Assembly (NCBI RefSeq): GCF_007829875.1
Contig: NZ_VIWV01000001.1
Span: forward strand, 1,178,001-1,242,000
Source of the DNA: Streptomyces capillispiralis
GTDB lineage: Bacteria; Actinomycetota; Actinomycetes; Streptomycetales; Streptomycetaceae
DNA length: 64,000 nucleotides
Direction: 5' to 3'
Shown here: positions 18,131 to 26,900 of the stretch, one piece after another
How positions within the stretch are numbered: position 1 is the stretch's first letter
Layout: each line of letters starts with the position of its first letter
Translations under genes and position numbers: made by a program
Notes under the pieces: model-generated
The model's input: only the letters and a program-made list of their open reading frames with translations
Told to the model about the DNA's origin: nothing
Database searches by the model: none

Positions 18131-19150
18131 TCAGGTCGTGCTCGCGGTACGGCGCTGGACCAGCACGGCGGCGACGATGATCGCGCCCTTGGCGATCTGC
18201 TGGACGTCGCTCTGCAGGTTGTTCAGGGCGAAGATGTTGGTGATCGTGGTGAAGATCAGGACGCCGAGGACGGAGCCGACGATGGTGCCGCGTCCGCCGG
18301 TGAGCAGGGTGCCGCCGATGATCGCGGCGGCGATGGCGTCGAGTTCGTAGAGGTTGCCGTTGGTGTTCTGGCCGGAGCCGGCCAGGACGATCAGCAGGAA
18401 GGCGGCGATGCCGCAGCACAGCCCGGACAGCAGGTACAGGTAGAGGCGCTGGCGGCGGACGTCGATGCCGGCGAGCCGGGCGGCCTCCGCGTTGCCGCCG
18501 ACGGCGACGGTGCGGCGGCCGAAGGTGGTCCGGTTGAGGACCAGCCAGCCGATGACGGTGACCGCGGCGAACACCAGGACCAGCGGCGGGACGCCGAGGA
18601 CGTAGGAGTCGCGCTCGCCGAGGTCGAGGACCGCGTCGACGCTGACGACCTGGGTCCGGCCGTCGGTGATCTGCAGGGCCAGGCCGCGGGCCGAGGCGAG
18701 CATGGCCAGGGTGGCGATGAAGGGGACCATCCCGCCGTAGGCGATGAGCACCCCGTTGACCAGACCGCAGCCGACTCCGACGGCGACGGCGGTGAACAGG
18801 ATGCCGCCGAATCCGTACTCCTGGGTGGCGACCGTGGTGGCCCACACCGAGGCGAGGGCGACGATCGCGCCGACCGACAGGTCGATGCCGCCGGAGATGA
18901 TGACGAAGGTCATGCCGACGGTGACGACACCGATGACGGATGCCTGGGTGAGGACGAGCTGGAGGTTGCGGGTGTCCAGGAACTCGTCCGGTTTGGTGAT
19001 GCCGCCGATGAGGATCAGTACGGCGAGCACGCCGAGCAGGGACAGCGTGCGGACGTCGGCGCGGAACAACACGGCGCGCCAGGCGGGCGTTTCGGCGGCC
19101 GACGGCACCTTGTCGGTGCTGTCCCGCGGCGGGGAGGCGTGTTGCGTCAT
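18131..19150 (-). CDS. sugar ABC transporter permease (RbsC type)
   Basis: The product is 339 residues with about ten hydrophobic segments and the ribose/xylose permease features VISGGIDLSVGAIVALASV, LNGVLIAYGGMVPFIATLA and AAAIIGGTLLTGGRGTIVGS. The ATG overlaps the end of the ATPase gene by 4 bases, indicating translational coupling. It forms the transmembrane channel of the importer. Confidence 0.92.
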   Translation of the reverse strand: MTQHASPPRDSTDKVPSAAETPAWRAVLFRADVRTLSLLGVLAVLILIGGITKPDEFLDTRNLQLVLTQASVIGVVTVGMTFVIISGGIDLSVGAIVALASVWATTVATQEYGFGGILFTAVAVGVGCGLVNGVLIAYGGMVPFIATLAMLASARGLALQITDGRTQVVSVDAVLDLGERDSYVLGVPPLVLVFAAVTVIGWLVLNRTTFGRRTVAVGGNAEAARLAGIDVRRQRLYLYLLSGLCCGIAAFLLIVLAGSGQNTNGNLYELDAIAAAIIGGTLLTGGRGTIVGSVLGVLIFTTITNIFALNNLQSDVQQIAKGAIIVAAVLVQRRTASTT

Positions 19151-20664
19151 GACGCCGGGCTTCCTTCCATGACCAGGTCGAGTACACGGTGTTCGTCGAG
19201 TTCGCGGGCGGGCGCCGTGTGGACGACGGTGCCTTCGCGCAGGACCAGGACGCGGTCGGCGAGGCCGAGCACCTCGGGCACCTCGCTGGAGACCAGCAGG
19301 ACGGCGAGGCCCTCGTCCGCCAGCCGGCGGACGACCGCGTAGAGCTCGGCGCGGGCGCCCACGTCGACGCCGCGGGTGGGTTCGTCGAGCAGCAGCACCC
19401 GGCAGCCGCGCAGCAGCCAGCGGGCGAGCACGGCCTTCTGCTGGTTGCCGCCGGACAGGGTGCGCACCGGCACGTCCGGGTTGTCGGGGCGCAGGGACAG
19501 TTCGCGCACGGCGGCGCGTGCCGCGCCCAGTTCGGCGCCGCGGTCGATCCAGCCGGCCCGCGCGAAGCGGGACATGGAGGAGACCGACACGTTGCGGGTG
19601 ACGGACTCCAGCATGAGCAGGGCCTGCGCCTTGCGTTCCTCGGGGGCGAGCCCGAGCCCGGCGCGCACGGCGGCCCGCACGCTGCCCGGTTTCAGGGGCT
19701 TGCCGTCGACGAGGACCCGGCCGGTGTCCGGTTTGCGGGCGCCGTAGACGGTCTCCAGGATCTCGGAGCGTCCGGAGCCGACCAGTCCGGCGAGCCCGAC
19801 GATCTCACCGGGGCGCACCTGGAGGTCGAGCGGGGCGAACTCGCCCTTGCGGGACAGCCCTTCGACGGTCAGCACGGGTTCGCCCTGCGGTGCGGCGGCG
19901 GGCCGTTCCGGGAAGACGTACTCGACGTTGCGTCCCGTCATCAGCGCGACGACCTCGCTGGTGGGCGTGGACTTGGCGGGCAGTCCGCGGGCCACGGCGC
20001 GGCCGTCCTTGAGGACGGTCACCCGGTCGCCGATGCGCCGGATCTCCTCCAGGCGGTGCGAGATGTAGACGACGGCGACTCCGTCCGCGGTGAGGTCGCC
20101 GACGATGCGGAAGAGGTTGTCGACCTCGTCCGGGTCGAGGGCGGCGGACGGCTCGTCCATCACGATGAGCCGTACGTCGTGGGAGAGCGCCCGCGCCATG
20201 GACACGATCTGCTGGTGCGCCGCGGACAGGTCGCCGACCAGCCGGCCGGGGTCGATCTCCGGGTGCCCGAGCCGCTTGAGCAGCTGGGCCGTCGACTCCC
20301 GGGCGGCCTTGCCCCGTACGACGAACCCGGCGGTCGTGGGTTCGTGGCCGAGGTGGACGTTCTCGGCGACCGACAGGTGTTCCACCAGGTCGAGTTCCTG
20401 GTAGATGGTGGCGATGCCGAGGCGCATGGCGGCGATCGGTGAGCGGAGCACGACCTCGTCCGAACGCCAGCGGATGGTGCCCGTGTCGGGCTGGTGGGCG
20501 CCGGCCAGCACCTTGATCAGGGTGGACTTCCCGGCGCCGTTCTGGCCGAGCAGGCAGTGCACCTCGCCGGCCTGGACGTCGAGATCGACGCCGTCCAGGG
20601 CCCGGACTCCGGGGAAGGACTTGGTGATGCCGGACATGCTGAGCAGCGGTGGTTCTGGTGCCAT
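19147..20664 (-). CDS. sugar ABC transporter ATP-binding protein (RbsA/XylG type, two nucleotide-binding domains)
   Basis: The product is 505 residues with two ABC domains. The first has Walker A GQNGAGKS, a signature-like LSAAHQQI and Walker B LIVMDEPSAALD. The second has a degenerate Walker A GLVGSGRSE, signature LSGGNQQK and LLLDEPTRGVD. This tandem layout with a degenerate second site is normal for ribose/galactose/xylose importers. It is the first gene of the transporter operon; no start other than ATG 20664 is needed. Confidence 0.93.
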   Translation of the reverse strand: MAPEPPLLSMSGITKSFPGVRALDGVDLDVQAGEVHCLLGQNGAGKSTLIKVLAGAHQPDTGTIRWRSDEVVLRSPIAAMRLGIATIYQELDLVEHLSVAENVHLGHEPTTAGFVVRGKAARESTAQLLKRLGHPEIDPGRLVGDLSAAHQQIVSMARALSHDVRLIVMDEPSAALDPDEVDNLFRIVGDLTADGVAVVYISHRLEEIRRIGDRVTVLKDGRAVARGLPAKSTPTSEVVALMTGRNVEYVFPERPAAAPQGEPVLTVEGLSRKGEFAPLDLQVRPGEIVGLAGLVGSGRSEILETVYGARKPDTGRVLVDGKPLKPGSVRAAVRAGLGLAPEERKAQALLMLESVTRNVSVSSMSRFARAGWIDRGAELGAARAAVRELSLRPDNPDVPVRTLSGGNQQKAVLARWLLRGCRVLLLDEPTRGVDVGARAELYAVVRRLADEGLAVLLVSSEVPEVLGLADRVLVLREGTVVHTAPARELDEHRVLDLVMEGSPAS

Positions 20665-20719
20665 GCGGATATCCCCTCGGCGGGCATGCGGGCCGGTGTC
20701 AGGGCGATCCCCTTGCGGG

Positions 20720-20731
20720 GCAAGCGTTTTC
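20720..20731. promoter_or_regulatory. possible operator-like site before the ABC operon
   Basis: GCAAGCGTTTTC is an imperfect palindrome centred on a CG step, 56 bases before the ATPase start, and resembles LacI/ROK-type operators in general layout. It does not match the candidate ROK motif of this window. Weak evidence. Confidence 0.25.
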
Positions 20732-20819
20732 GGGCAGCGCGGGGTAGGGCGGTGGCGGTGTGTGTGGTGCCTGGTACCGGTGAACTGGTCCGTGCGGTGG
20801 AGCGGGTGGGGTGGTGCCG

Positions 20820-20903
20820 GTGCGGTGTACGTCGCGGTGGAGCAGGTGCGGCGTACGACGCGGTGGAGCAGGTGCGGGTGCGGCGTACGACGCGGTGGTG
20901 CGG
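20820..20903. repeat. three copies of a 26-bp intergenic tandem repeat
   Basis: Units at 20820-20845, 20846-20871 and 20878-20903 share a GTGCGGCGTACGACGCGGTG core with one to five differences; six bases separate the last two. They fill part of the 281-base gap between the ABC ATPase start and the ROK gene stop. No reading frame here looks coding. Confidence 0.7.
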
Positions 20904-20945
20904 CTCGGTGGAGCGGGCGCGGTGGTGGCCGTGCCGTGAAGGTGC

Positions 20946-22136
20946 TTACGCGGGTGAGAACAGGTGGTCGCTGATGAGCCGGGCCGCGCCGATGACTCCG
21001 GCGGTGGGTCCCAACTCGCCCAGGACGATGGGCAGGTTGCCGGTGGCCAGGGGCAGTGACTGTCGGTAGACCTGGGTGCGGATCGCGGCGAGCAGGGTGT
21101 GCCCGAGGCCGGTCACCCCACCGCCGATCACCACCAGGCCGGGGTTGAAGAAGCTGACCAGGCCGGCGATGACCTGGCCGGTGCGGTTGCCGCCCTCGCG
21201 GATCAGATCGAGGGCGGTGGCGTCACCGGCCGCGGCCGCGGCGGCGACGTCGACGGCGCTGAGTGTGCCGTTCGACTCCAGCCGGCCGGCGAGTTCGGCG
21301 GAGAGCCGCTGTTCGGCGGCTTCCATGGCGTCCCTCGCGAGGGCCGCGCCGGAGAAGTGCGCCTCCAGGCAGCCCCGGTTGCCGCAGGCGCACGGGCGGC
21401 CGTCGGGCACGGCCTGGATGTGCCCGATGTCGCCCGCGCTGCCCGTCGTACCGCGGTAGACCTCACCGCCGACGACGATGCCGCAGCCGATGCCCGTTCC
21501 GATCTTGACGACGAGGAAGTCGTGCACGGTGCGGGCGACGCCCGCGTGCTGCTCCCCCATCGCCATCAGGTTCACGTCGTTGTCGACCATGACCGGGCAG
21601 CCGAGGTCCTGGCTGAGCGCCTCCCGCACGGGGAAGCCGTCCCAGCCGGGCATGATCGGCGGAGCCACGGGGATGCCCTCGGGGAAGCGGACCGGGCCCG
21701 GGACGCCGATGCCGGCGCCGTCGAACCCCTCCGCGAGCCCCGAGGCCCGCAGCTTCGCCGCCATGGACAGCACTTGCTCGAAGACCACGACCGGGCCCTC
21801 GCGCACGTCCATGGGCTGGTTGATGTGTCCCAGGATCTCCAGTTCGGCGTTGGTGACGGCGACGTCGACCGAGGTCGCGCCGATGTCGACGCCGAGGAAC
21901 CGCAGGTGCGGGTTGAGCCGGATGTTGTGGGAGCGCCGGCCGCCGCGCGAGGCGGCGAGTCCGTCGGCCACGACGAGATCCGTCTCCAGCAGCCGGTCCA
22001 CCTCCACGGCCAGTTTCGACCGGGAGAGGTCGACCTGGTCGCCGAGCTGGGCCCGGGAGTTGGGGCCACCGTCGCGCAGCAGCCTGAGCAGTCGGGCCTG
22101 GTGAGCGTTGGCGGGTCGCGCGGTCATACGTCTCAC
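20946..22136 (-). CDS. ROK-family transcriptional repressor/sugar kinase-like regulator
   Basis: The product is 396 residues. An N-terminal winged helix (NSRAQLGDQVDLSRSKLAVEV) precedes a ROK domain with the ATPase-like phosphate motif GVDIGATSVDVAV, the second-domain IGTGIGCGIVV and the zinc motif PCACGNRGCLEAH. Such proteins repress sugar genes until a sugar or sugar phosphate binds. A GTG start at 22136 is preferred over the ATG three codons on, because GGGGAGG lies 5 bases upstream of the GTG. It lies just upstream of the ABC operon in the same direction and is the likely local regulator. A 23-bp inverted repeat 129 bases before its start recurs before the large secreted protein gene. Confidence 0.9.
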   Translation of the reverse strand: MRRMTARPANAHQARLLRLLRDGGPNSRAQLGDQVDLSRSKLAVEVDRLLETDLVVADGLAASRGGRRSHNIRLNPHLRFLGVDIGATSVDVAVTNAELEILGHINQPMDVREGPVVVFEQVLSMAAKLRASGLAEGFDGAGIGVPGPVRFPEGIPVAPPIMPGWDGFPVREALSQDLGCPVMVDNDVNLMAMGEQHAGVARTVHDFLVVKIGTGIGCGIVVGGEVYRGTTGSAGDIGHIQAVPDGRPCACGNRGCLEAHFSGAALARDAMEAAEQRLSAELAGRLESNGTLSAVDVAAAAAAGDATALDLIREGGNRTGQVIAGLVSFFNPGLVVIGGGVTGLGHTLLAAIRTQVYRQSLPLATGNLPIVLGELGPTAGVIGAARLISDHLFSPA

Positions 22137-22264
22137 GAGCCCCTCCCCGCCTCGATCGGCCTGTGCGCGCCGGATTCCGGCCACGTGTGTGTGGCGTGCT
22201 TTCGGATGGGAAAGTAGCAGCGCCTGCCGGAGGTGGGAAGAAGTCGCGCAGGAATTGGCCCCTA

Positions 22265-22287
22265 CTTTTTCCACTCACAGGACAAAG
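22265..22287. promoter_or_regulatory. candidate ROK operator, copy 2
   Basis: CTTTTTCC (22265-22272) and GGACAAAG (22280-22287) flank a 7-base spacer ending ACA, identical in both arms and in spacer length to the site at 14666-14688; 19 of 23 bases agree. It lies in the gap between the GntR gene stop and the ROK start, suggesting autoregulation. Confidence 0.55.
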
Positions 22288-22345
22288 GAGCGCGCGGGGA
22301 CGCCTCAACAAGGGGCAAAGGGTGCGAACCGACGCGCCGGAGGGC

Positions 22346-23023
22346 TCAGGACTTCGAGCGCGCGTGGTACGAGCGGCGGGTGTGTTCGGTGTGTTCGCGC
22401 ATGAGCCCGGTCGCCAGCTGCTCGTCGCGGGCGGTGATGGCGGCGATCATCTCGCGGTGCTCCACCCAGGACTGCGCCCCGCGCTGGCGGGCGACCGGCG
22501 TGTAGTACCAGCGCACGCGCCGGTCGACCTGGGCGGCTAGCTCCGCCAGCACGGCGTTGCCGGCGAGCTCCATGATCTTGGCGTGGAAGCGGGCGTTGAG
22601 GGCGACGGCGGCGTCCACGTCGTCGGCGTCGACGGCCTTCAGGCCCTCGGCGAGGATCGCCTCCAGCACCTCGATGCCCGCGCTGTCGGCGTGCCTCGCG
22701 GCGAGCCGGGCCGCCTCGGCCTCCAGCAGCGTGCGGACGGTGAGGAGCTGGTCGGCCTCCTCCTCCGTGGGCTCGTGCACGAACGCGCCCTGCGCGGGCC
22801 GCAGATCGACCCACCCCTCGGTGTTGAGCCGCTGCAGCGCCTCGCGCACCGGCTGGCGGGAGACGCCGAGGTGCCCGGCGAGCTCGCTCTCGACCAGGTG
22901 CTGGCCCGGCTGGAGGGCGCGGGTGGTGATGAGTTCGAGCAGTGCCTCGTAGACACGGTCGCGCAGCGGGCCGGGCCGTTCGAGCCTGGGCACCGCCCCC
23001 TGGGGCAGTCCTGCCGACAACAT
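22346..23023 (-). CDS. GntR-family regulator with FCD ligand domain
   Basis: The product is 225 residues: a winged helix (LRDRVYEALLELI; ESELAGHLGVSRQPVREALQRL) and an all-helical FCD domain (about 95-215) with RFHAKIMELAGN and HREMIAAITARD, whose Asp/His residues bind a metal and carboxylate effector in this family. A GGAGGGGG site precedes the ATG. Its promoter carries a GTCTACAG motif also present in the divergent transporter/formate dehydrogenase region, so it probably controls that system in response to a small organic acid. Confidence 0.9.
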   Translation of the reverse strand: MLSAGLPQGAVPRLERPGPLRDRVYEALLELITTRALQPGQHLVESELAGHLGVSRQPVREALQRLNTEGWVDLRPAQGAFVHEPTEEEADQLLTVRTLLEAEAARLAARHADSAGIEVLEAILAEGLKAVDADDVDAAVALNARFHAKIMELAGNAVLAELAAQVDRRVRWYYTPVARQRGAQSWVEHREMIAAITARDEQLATGLMREHTEHTRRSYHARSKS

Positions 23024-23091
23024 CGCGGTCCCCCTCCTCGGCGGCGCCGCTCACCGCCACGCACGCCGGTGTCACCGCCACGCCAGTAGTG

Positions 23092-23114
23092 ATTGTCTTT
23101 CGTCTACAGTCTAC
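23092..23114. promoter_or_regulatory. candidate GntR (FCD) operator at its own promoter
   Basis: The plus strand has ATTGTC followed by TTTCGTCTACAG and a further GTCTAC, 68-90 bases before the GntR start. Eleven of twelve bases of TTTCGTCTACAG match TTTCGTCGACAG at 25858-25869. It is AT-rich for this genome. Confidence 0.5.
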
Positions 23115-23202
23115 GGCGCACACCGGCGAGTGGGGCGAGGAGTGTCCGCGGGCCGGCGAGTCGGCCTCGTCACACCCCTCCGGGGGATGCGCGCGGAGCC
23201 GC

Positions 23203-24150
23203 TCAGGGGCAGCGCACGACCTGTCCCGCGTACGACAGGTTCCCACCGAAGCCGAAGAGCAGCACCGGCTGCCCGGTCGACACCGCGCCCTGTTCGACGA
23301 GCTTGGAGAAGGCCAGCGGGATGCTGGCGGCCGAGGTGTTCCCGGACTCGACGACATCGCGGGCGACGACGGCGTTGACGGCGCCGATCCGGCGCGCGAG
23401 GGGTTCGATGATCCGCAGGTTGGCCTGGTGCAGCACCACGCCGGCCAGGTCCTCCGGCGCCAGCCCGGACTTCTCGCAGGCCTGGCGGGCGACGACGGGC
23501 AGCTGGGTGGCCGCCCAGCGGTAGACGCTCTGGCCCTCCTGGGCGAACCGCGGGGGCGTGCCCTCGATCCGTACCGCGCGCCCCATCTCGGGCACCGAGC
23601 CCCACAGCACCGGGCCGATGCCCGGCTCCTGGCCCGGCGCACAGGCCTCCACCACGGCGGCGCCCGCCCCGTCCCCGACGAGCACGCAGGTGGAGCGGTC
23701 GGTCCAGTCGGTCACGTCGGTCATCTTGTCGGCGCCGACGACCAGCACCCGGCTCGCGCCGCCGGCCCGGACGGCGTGGTCGGCGGTGGCGAGGGCGTGG
23801 GTGAAGCCGGCGCACACCACGTTGATGTCCATGACGGCGGGCCCCGGCATGCCGAGGCGGGCCGCGACCCGGGCGGCCATGTTGGGCGAGCGGTCGATCG
23901 CGGTGGAGGTGGCGACCAGGACCATGTCGATCTCGGCGGGGGTCCGGCCGGCCGCCGCCAGCGCCTTGGCGGCGGCGTGCGCGGCCAGCTCGTCGACCGG
24001 CTCGTCGGGGCCGGCGACGTGCCGGGTGCGGATGCCCACCCGGCTGGTGATCCACGCGTCGCTGGTGTCGACCATGCCCGCCAGGTCCTCGTTGGTGAGG
24101 ACCCGGGCGGGCTGGTAGTGGCCGACGGCGGCGATGCGCGAGCCGATCAT
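23203..24150 (-). CDS. beta-ketoacyl-ACP synthase III family protein (FabH-like)
   Basis: The product is 315 residues with the thiolase fold and the full KASIII triad: Cys in NVVCAGFTHA, His in LHQANLRI and Asn in SGNTSAASIP. It opens with GSRIAAVGHYQPARVLTNEDL as FabH does. It would condense an acyl-CoA with malonyl-ACP or transfer an acyl group. It lies alone between the OFA transporter pair and the GntR gene on the same strand, with an AAGGGGGA site before its ATG. No other fatty acid or polyketide genes are adjacent, so its link to formate/oxalate functions is unclear; it is probably not the housekeeping FabH. Confidence 0.9.
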   Translation of the reverse strand: MIGSRIAAVGHYQPARVLTNEDLAGMVDTSDAWITSRVGIRTRHVAGPDEPVDELAAHAAAKALAAAGRTPAEIDMVLVATSTAIDRSPNMAARVAARLGMPGPAVMDINVVCAGFTHALATADHAVRAGGASRVLVVGADKMTDVTDWTDRSTCVLVGDGAGAAVVEACAPGQEPGIGPVLWGSVPEMGRAVRIEGTPPRFAQEGQSVYRWAATQLPVVARQACEKSGLAPEDLAGVVLHQANLRIIEPLARRIGAVNAVVARDVVESGNTSAASIPLAFSKLVEQGAVSTGQPVLLFGFGGNLSYAGQVVRCP

Positions 24151-24299
24151 GGGTGCTTCCCCCTTGTGGGTCAGTTGCGGGATGCACCAGTCTGATCAGT
24201 GACTCACCGGTACGACGGCAGGTGAAGCGACAGGAAACCGGTGCCTGCCTTGTCGGCTTCCGTCAGACCTGGCGGGGGCCGCGCGGGGGGGCGGGGCTG

Positions 24300-24440
24300 T
24301 CAGCCGGTGAACAGCTGTGTCGCCTTGCGCACGAGCTCGTACAGCCCGTAGGCGAGCGGCACGCCCACCCACAGCCAGGCGAAGGTGATCAGCCCGCGGC
24401 GGCCGGGGCTAGGCGGACTCTGGCTGCTCTCGCCGGTCAT
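24300..24440 (-). CDS. MFS transporter small subunit (46-residue single-span protein)
   Basis: A 46-codon frame starts at ATG 24440 inside the end of the OFA transporter gene, overlapping it by 32 bases, with GGAGGCCG just upstream. The peptide has a polar Ser/Pro/Arg N-terminus and one membrane span (LITFAWLWVGVPLAYGLYEL) followed by a basic tail. Small proteins of this type accompany OFA-family MFS carriers in actinobacteria and are annotated as MFS small subunits. It would sit in the membrane beside the transporter. Confidence 0.8.
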   Translation of the reverse strand: MTGESSQSPPSPGRRGLITFAWLWVGVPLAYGLYELVRKATQLFTG

Positions 24441-25749
24441 CGGCGGCCTCCTTCGGCGTCTCGGGGCTCTGGACGTGGTGGCGGGGGTGGACGGGCCGGA
24501 CGAGTTCGTTGGCGACGAAGCCGACGACGAGCAGCCCGATCATGATCATCAGTGACGTCCCGTACAGGGACGGGCCGTGCCGGCCGGCCTCCTCCTGCCG
24601 GTCGGCGACCCAGTTGACGATCAGCGGGCCGAGCACGCCGGCCGTGGACCAGGCGGTGAGCAGCCGGCCGTGGATGGCACCCACCTGGTAGGTGCCGAAG
24701 AGGTCCTTCAGATACGCCGGGACGGTGGCGAAGCCGCCGCCGTAGAAGGAGAGGATCACCAGGGCGCACAGGACGAACAGCGGTGTGGAGGAGTCGCCCA
24801 GCAGCGCGATGAGCGCGTACATCAGCGCGCCGACGCCGAGGTAGACGCGGTAGATGTTCTTGCGGCCGATCAGGTCGGAGGTGGTCGACCAGCCGATGCG
24901 GCCAGCCATGTTCGCCGCCGAGAGCAGGGCGACGAACCCGGCGGCGGCCGTCGCCGACACCGGCGTGGAGGTGTCGGCGAAGAAGTCGGTGATCATCGGG
25001 GCGGCCTTCTCCAGGATGCCGATGCCCGCGGTGACGTTCATGGTGAGCACGATCCACAGCAGCCAGAACTGCGGGGTGCGCACGGCGGAGCGGGCCGAGA
25101 CCTGCGGTCCGCCGGCCGCGGCGGGCGCGCCGGGCACCGGGCGGTCGGTGCGCGGCACCCGCACCAGCACCACGCCGAGCAGCATGAACACGGCGTACGT
25201 CAGTCCGTGCACCAGGAAGGCGAGCGCGATGCCGGTGCTGTCGCTGCCGAAGGAGTCGAGCATCCGCGCCGACCAGGGCGAGGCGATCAGCGCGCCGCCG
25301 CCGAAGCCCATGATGGCGATGCCGGTGGCCATGCCGGGCCGGTCCGGGAACCACTTGATGAGCGTGGAGACGGGCGAGATGTAGCCGATGCCCAGGCCGA
25401 CGCCGCCGACGAAGCCGTAGCCGAACACGATCAGCCAGTACTGCTCGGTGGCCGCGCCCAGCGCGGAGAGCAGGAAGCCGGAGGAGAAGCAGACCAGGGC
25501 GACGGTCATCGCCCAGCGCGGGCCCCGGCGTTCGACGAGGGTGCCGCCGAACGCGGCGGACAGGCCGAGCATGACGATGCCGAGCTGGAAGGGCAGCGCG
25601 CTCTGGGTGCCGCTGAGGCCGAGCGCGGACTCCAGCGGCGGTTTGAACACGCTCCACGCGTACGCCTGGCCGATGGAGAGGTGGACGGAGAGCGCGGCGG
25701 GCGGAACGAGCCAGCGGCTCCAGCCCGGGGGTGCGACGGGGGGACTCAT
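24409..25749 (-). CDS. OFA-family MFS transporter (oxalate/formate antiporter type)
   Basis: The product is 446 residues with 12 predicted spans, MFS-A-like ERRGPRWAM and GRIGWSTTSDLIGRK loops and the OFA segments IGQAYAWSVF, GYGFVGGVGLGIGY, SPVSTLIKWFPDRPGMATG and FYGGGFATVPAYLKDLFG. ATG 25749 is taken as the start because the sequence upstream reads as promoter and operator. It is divergent from the formate dehydrogenase operon and shares its promoter region, so formate or a related acid is a likely substrate by context. Confidence 0.9.
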   Translation of the reverse strand: MSPPVAPPGWSRWLVPPAALSVHLSIGQAYAWSVFKPPLESALGLSGTQSALPFQLGIVMLGLSAAFGGTLVERRGPRWAMTVALVCFSSGFLLSALGAATEQYWLIVFGYGFVGGVGLGIGYISPVSTLIKWFPDRPGMATGIAIMGFGGGALIASPWSARMLDSFGSDSTGIALAFLVHGLTYAVFMLLGVVLVRVPRTDRPVPGAPAAAGGPQVSARSAVRTPQFWLLWIVLTMNVTAGIGILEKAAPMITDFFADTSTPVSATAAAGFVALLSAANMAGRIGWSTTSDLIGRKNIYRVYLGVGALMYALIALLGDSSTPLFVLCALVILSFYGGGFATVPAYLKDLFGTYQVGAIHGRLLTAWSTAGVLGPLIVNWVADRQEEAGRHGPSLYGTSLMIMIGLLVVGFVANELVRPVHPRHHVQSPETPKEAADDRREQPESA

Positions 25750-25845
25750 GAGTCCCCAACCGTAGGGAGCGAAGTGGCCCTTGAGAAGGCAGTTGAGCAG
25801 ACAACCACTGGTGCTGCACAAAGCCTTGCTGGGGCCACCTCCATA

Positions 25846-25869
25846 CTGTAGACAATATTTCGTCGACAG
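25846..25869. promoter_or_regulatory. candidate GntR (FCD) operator between transporter and formate dehydrogenase operon
   Basis: CTGTAGAC (25846-25853) and GTCGACAG (25862-25869) form an imperfect inverted repeat, seven of eight bases pairing, around an 8-base AT-rich centre. The site lies 59 bases before the panE-like start and 97 before the transporter start. It shares TTTCGTC(T/G)ACAG with the GntR promoter. Confidence 0.55.
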
Positions 25870-25928
25870 AGATTCGGCAGTTCCCGTCATCCCTCGGTAT
25901 CCCTCGACCGGACGGAGCTCCCCTCGCC

Positions 25929-26900
25929 ATGAAAGTCGCAGTCCTCGGCGCCGGGGCGATCGGCGCCTACGTCGGTGCCGCGCTCCACCGTGCGGGCGCC
26001 GACGTGCATCTCATCGCCCGTGGACCGCATCTGGCGGCCATGAGGCGGTACGGAGTGCGGGTGCGCAGCCCCCGCGGTGACTTCACCGCCCATCCCCACG
26101 CCACCGACGACCCGGCCGAAGTGGGCCCGGCCGACTACGTGTTCCTGGGGCTGAAGGCCCACTCGTACGCGGCGTGCGGGCCGCTGATCGAGCCGCTGCT
26201 GCACACCACCACGGCCGTGGTGGCCGCCCAGAACGGCATTCCCTGGTGGTACTTCCACCGGCACGGCGGGCCGTACGACGGCCGCCGCCTGGAGAGTGTG
26301 GACCCCGACGGCGCGGTCAGTGCGGTGCTCGCGCCCGAACGGGCCGTCGGCTGCGTCGTCTACGCGGCCACCGAACTCGAACAGCCCGGGGTCGTCCGGC
26401 ACGTGGAGGGCACCCGCTTCTCCCTCGGCGAGCCCGACCGGAGCGTCTCCCCGCGCTGTCGGGCGCTGAGCGAGGCGATGCGGGCGGGCGGCCTGAAGTG
26501 CCCGGTCGAGCCGGACCTGCGCAACGACATCTGGCTGAAGCTGCTGGGCAACATCTCCTTCAACCCGATCAGCGCCCTCGCGCGCGCCACCATGCGGCAG
26601 ATGTGCCTGCACGGCGGCACCCGCCGGGTCATCGAGACCATGATGGCCGAGACCCTGACGGTCGCCGGCGCCCTCGGCTGCGAGGTCGGCGTCTCCATCG
26701 AACGCCGGCTCGCGGGCGCCGAGAAGGTCGGCGACCACCGCACCTCCACGCTCCAGGACCTGGAACGCGGCAAGCCGCTCGAACTCGACGTGCTGCTCGC
26801 GGCCGTGGTCGAGCTGGCGGAGATCACCGGCGTCCCGGTGCCCACCCTGCGCACCGTGCACGCCCTGTCGGACCTGCTCGCGCTGAGGAGCGCCGCATGA
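25929..26900 (+). CDS. 2-dehydropantoate 2-reductase family protein (PanE/ApbA)
   Basis: The product is 323 residues with an N-terminal NADP-binding motif VLGAGAIGAYVGAAL, the catalytic Lys region DIWLKLLGNISFNPISAL, and the C-terminal Ser/Glu/Asp segment GDHRTSTLQDLERGKPLELD typical of ketopantoate reductases. It would reduce a 2-keto acid with NADPH. It is the first gene of the formate dehydrogenase operon and overlaps the next gene by 4 bases. Whether it makes pantoate or acts on another keto acid in this setting is open. Confidence 0.87.
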   Translation: MKVAVLGAGAIGAYVGAALHRAGADVHLIARGPHLAAMRRYGVRVRSPRGDFTAHPHATDDPAEVGPADYVFLGLKAHSYAACGPLIEPLLHTTTAVVAAQNGIPWWYFHRHGGPYDGRRLESVDPDGAVSAVLAPERAVGCVVYAATELEQPGVVRHVEGTRFSLGEPDRSVSPRCRALSEAMRAGGLKCPVEPDLRNDIWLKLLGNISFNPISALARATMRQMCLHGGTRRVIETMMAETLTVAGALGCEVGVSIERRLAGAEKVGDHRTSTLQDLERGKPLELDVLLAAVVELAEITGVPVPTLRTVHALSDLLALRSAA

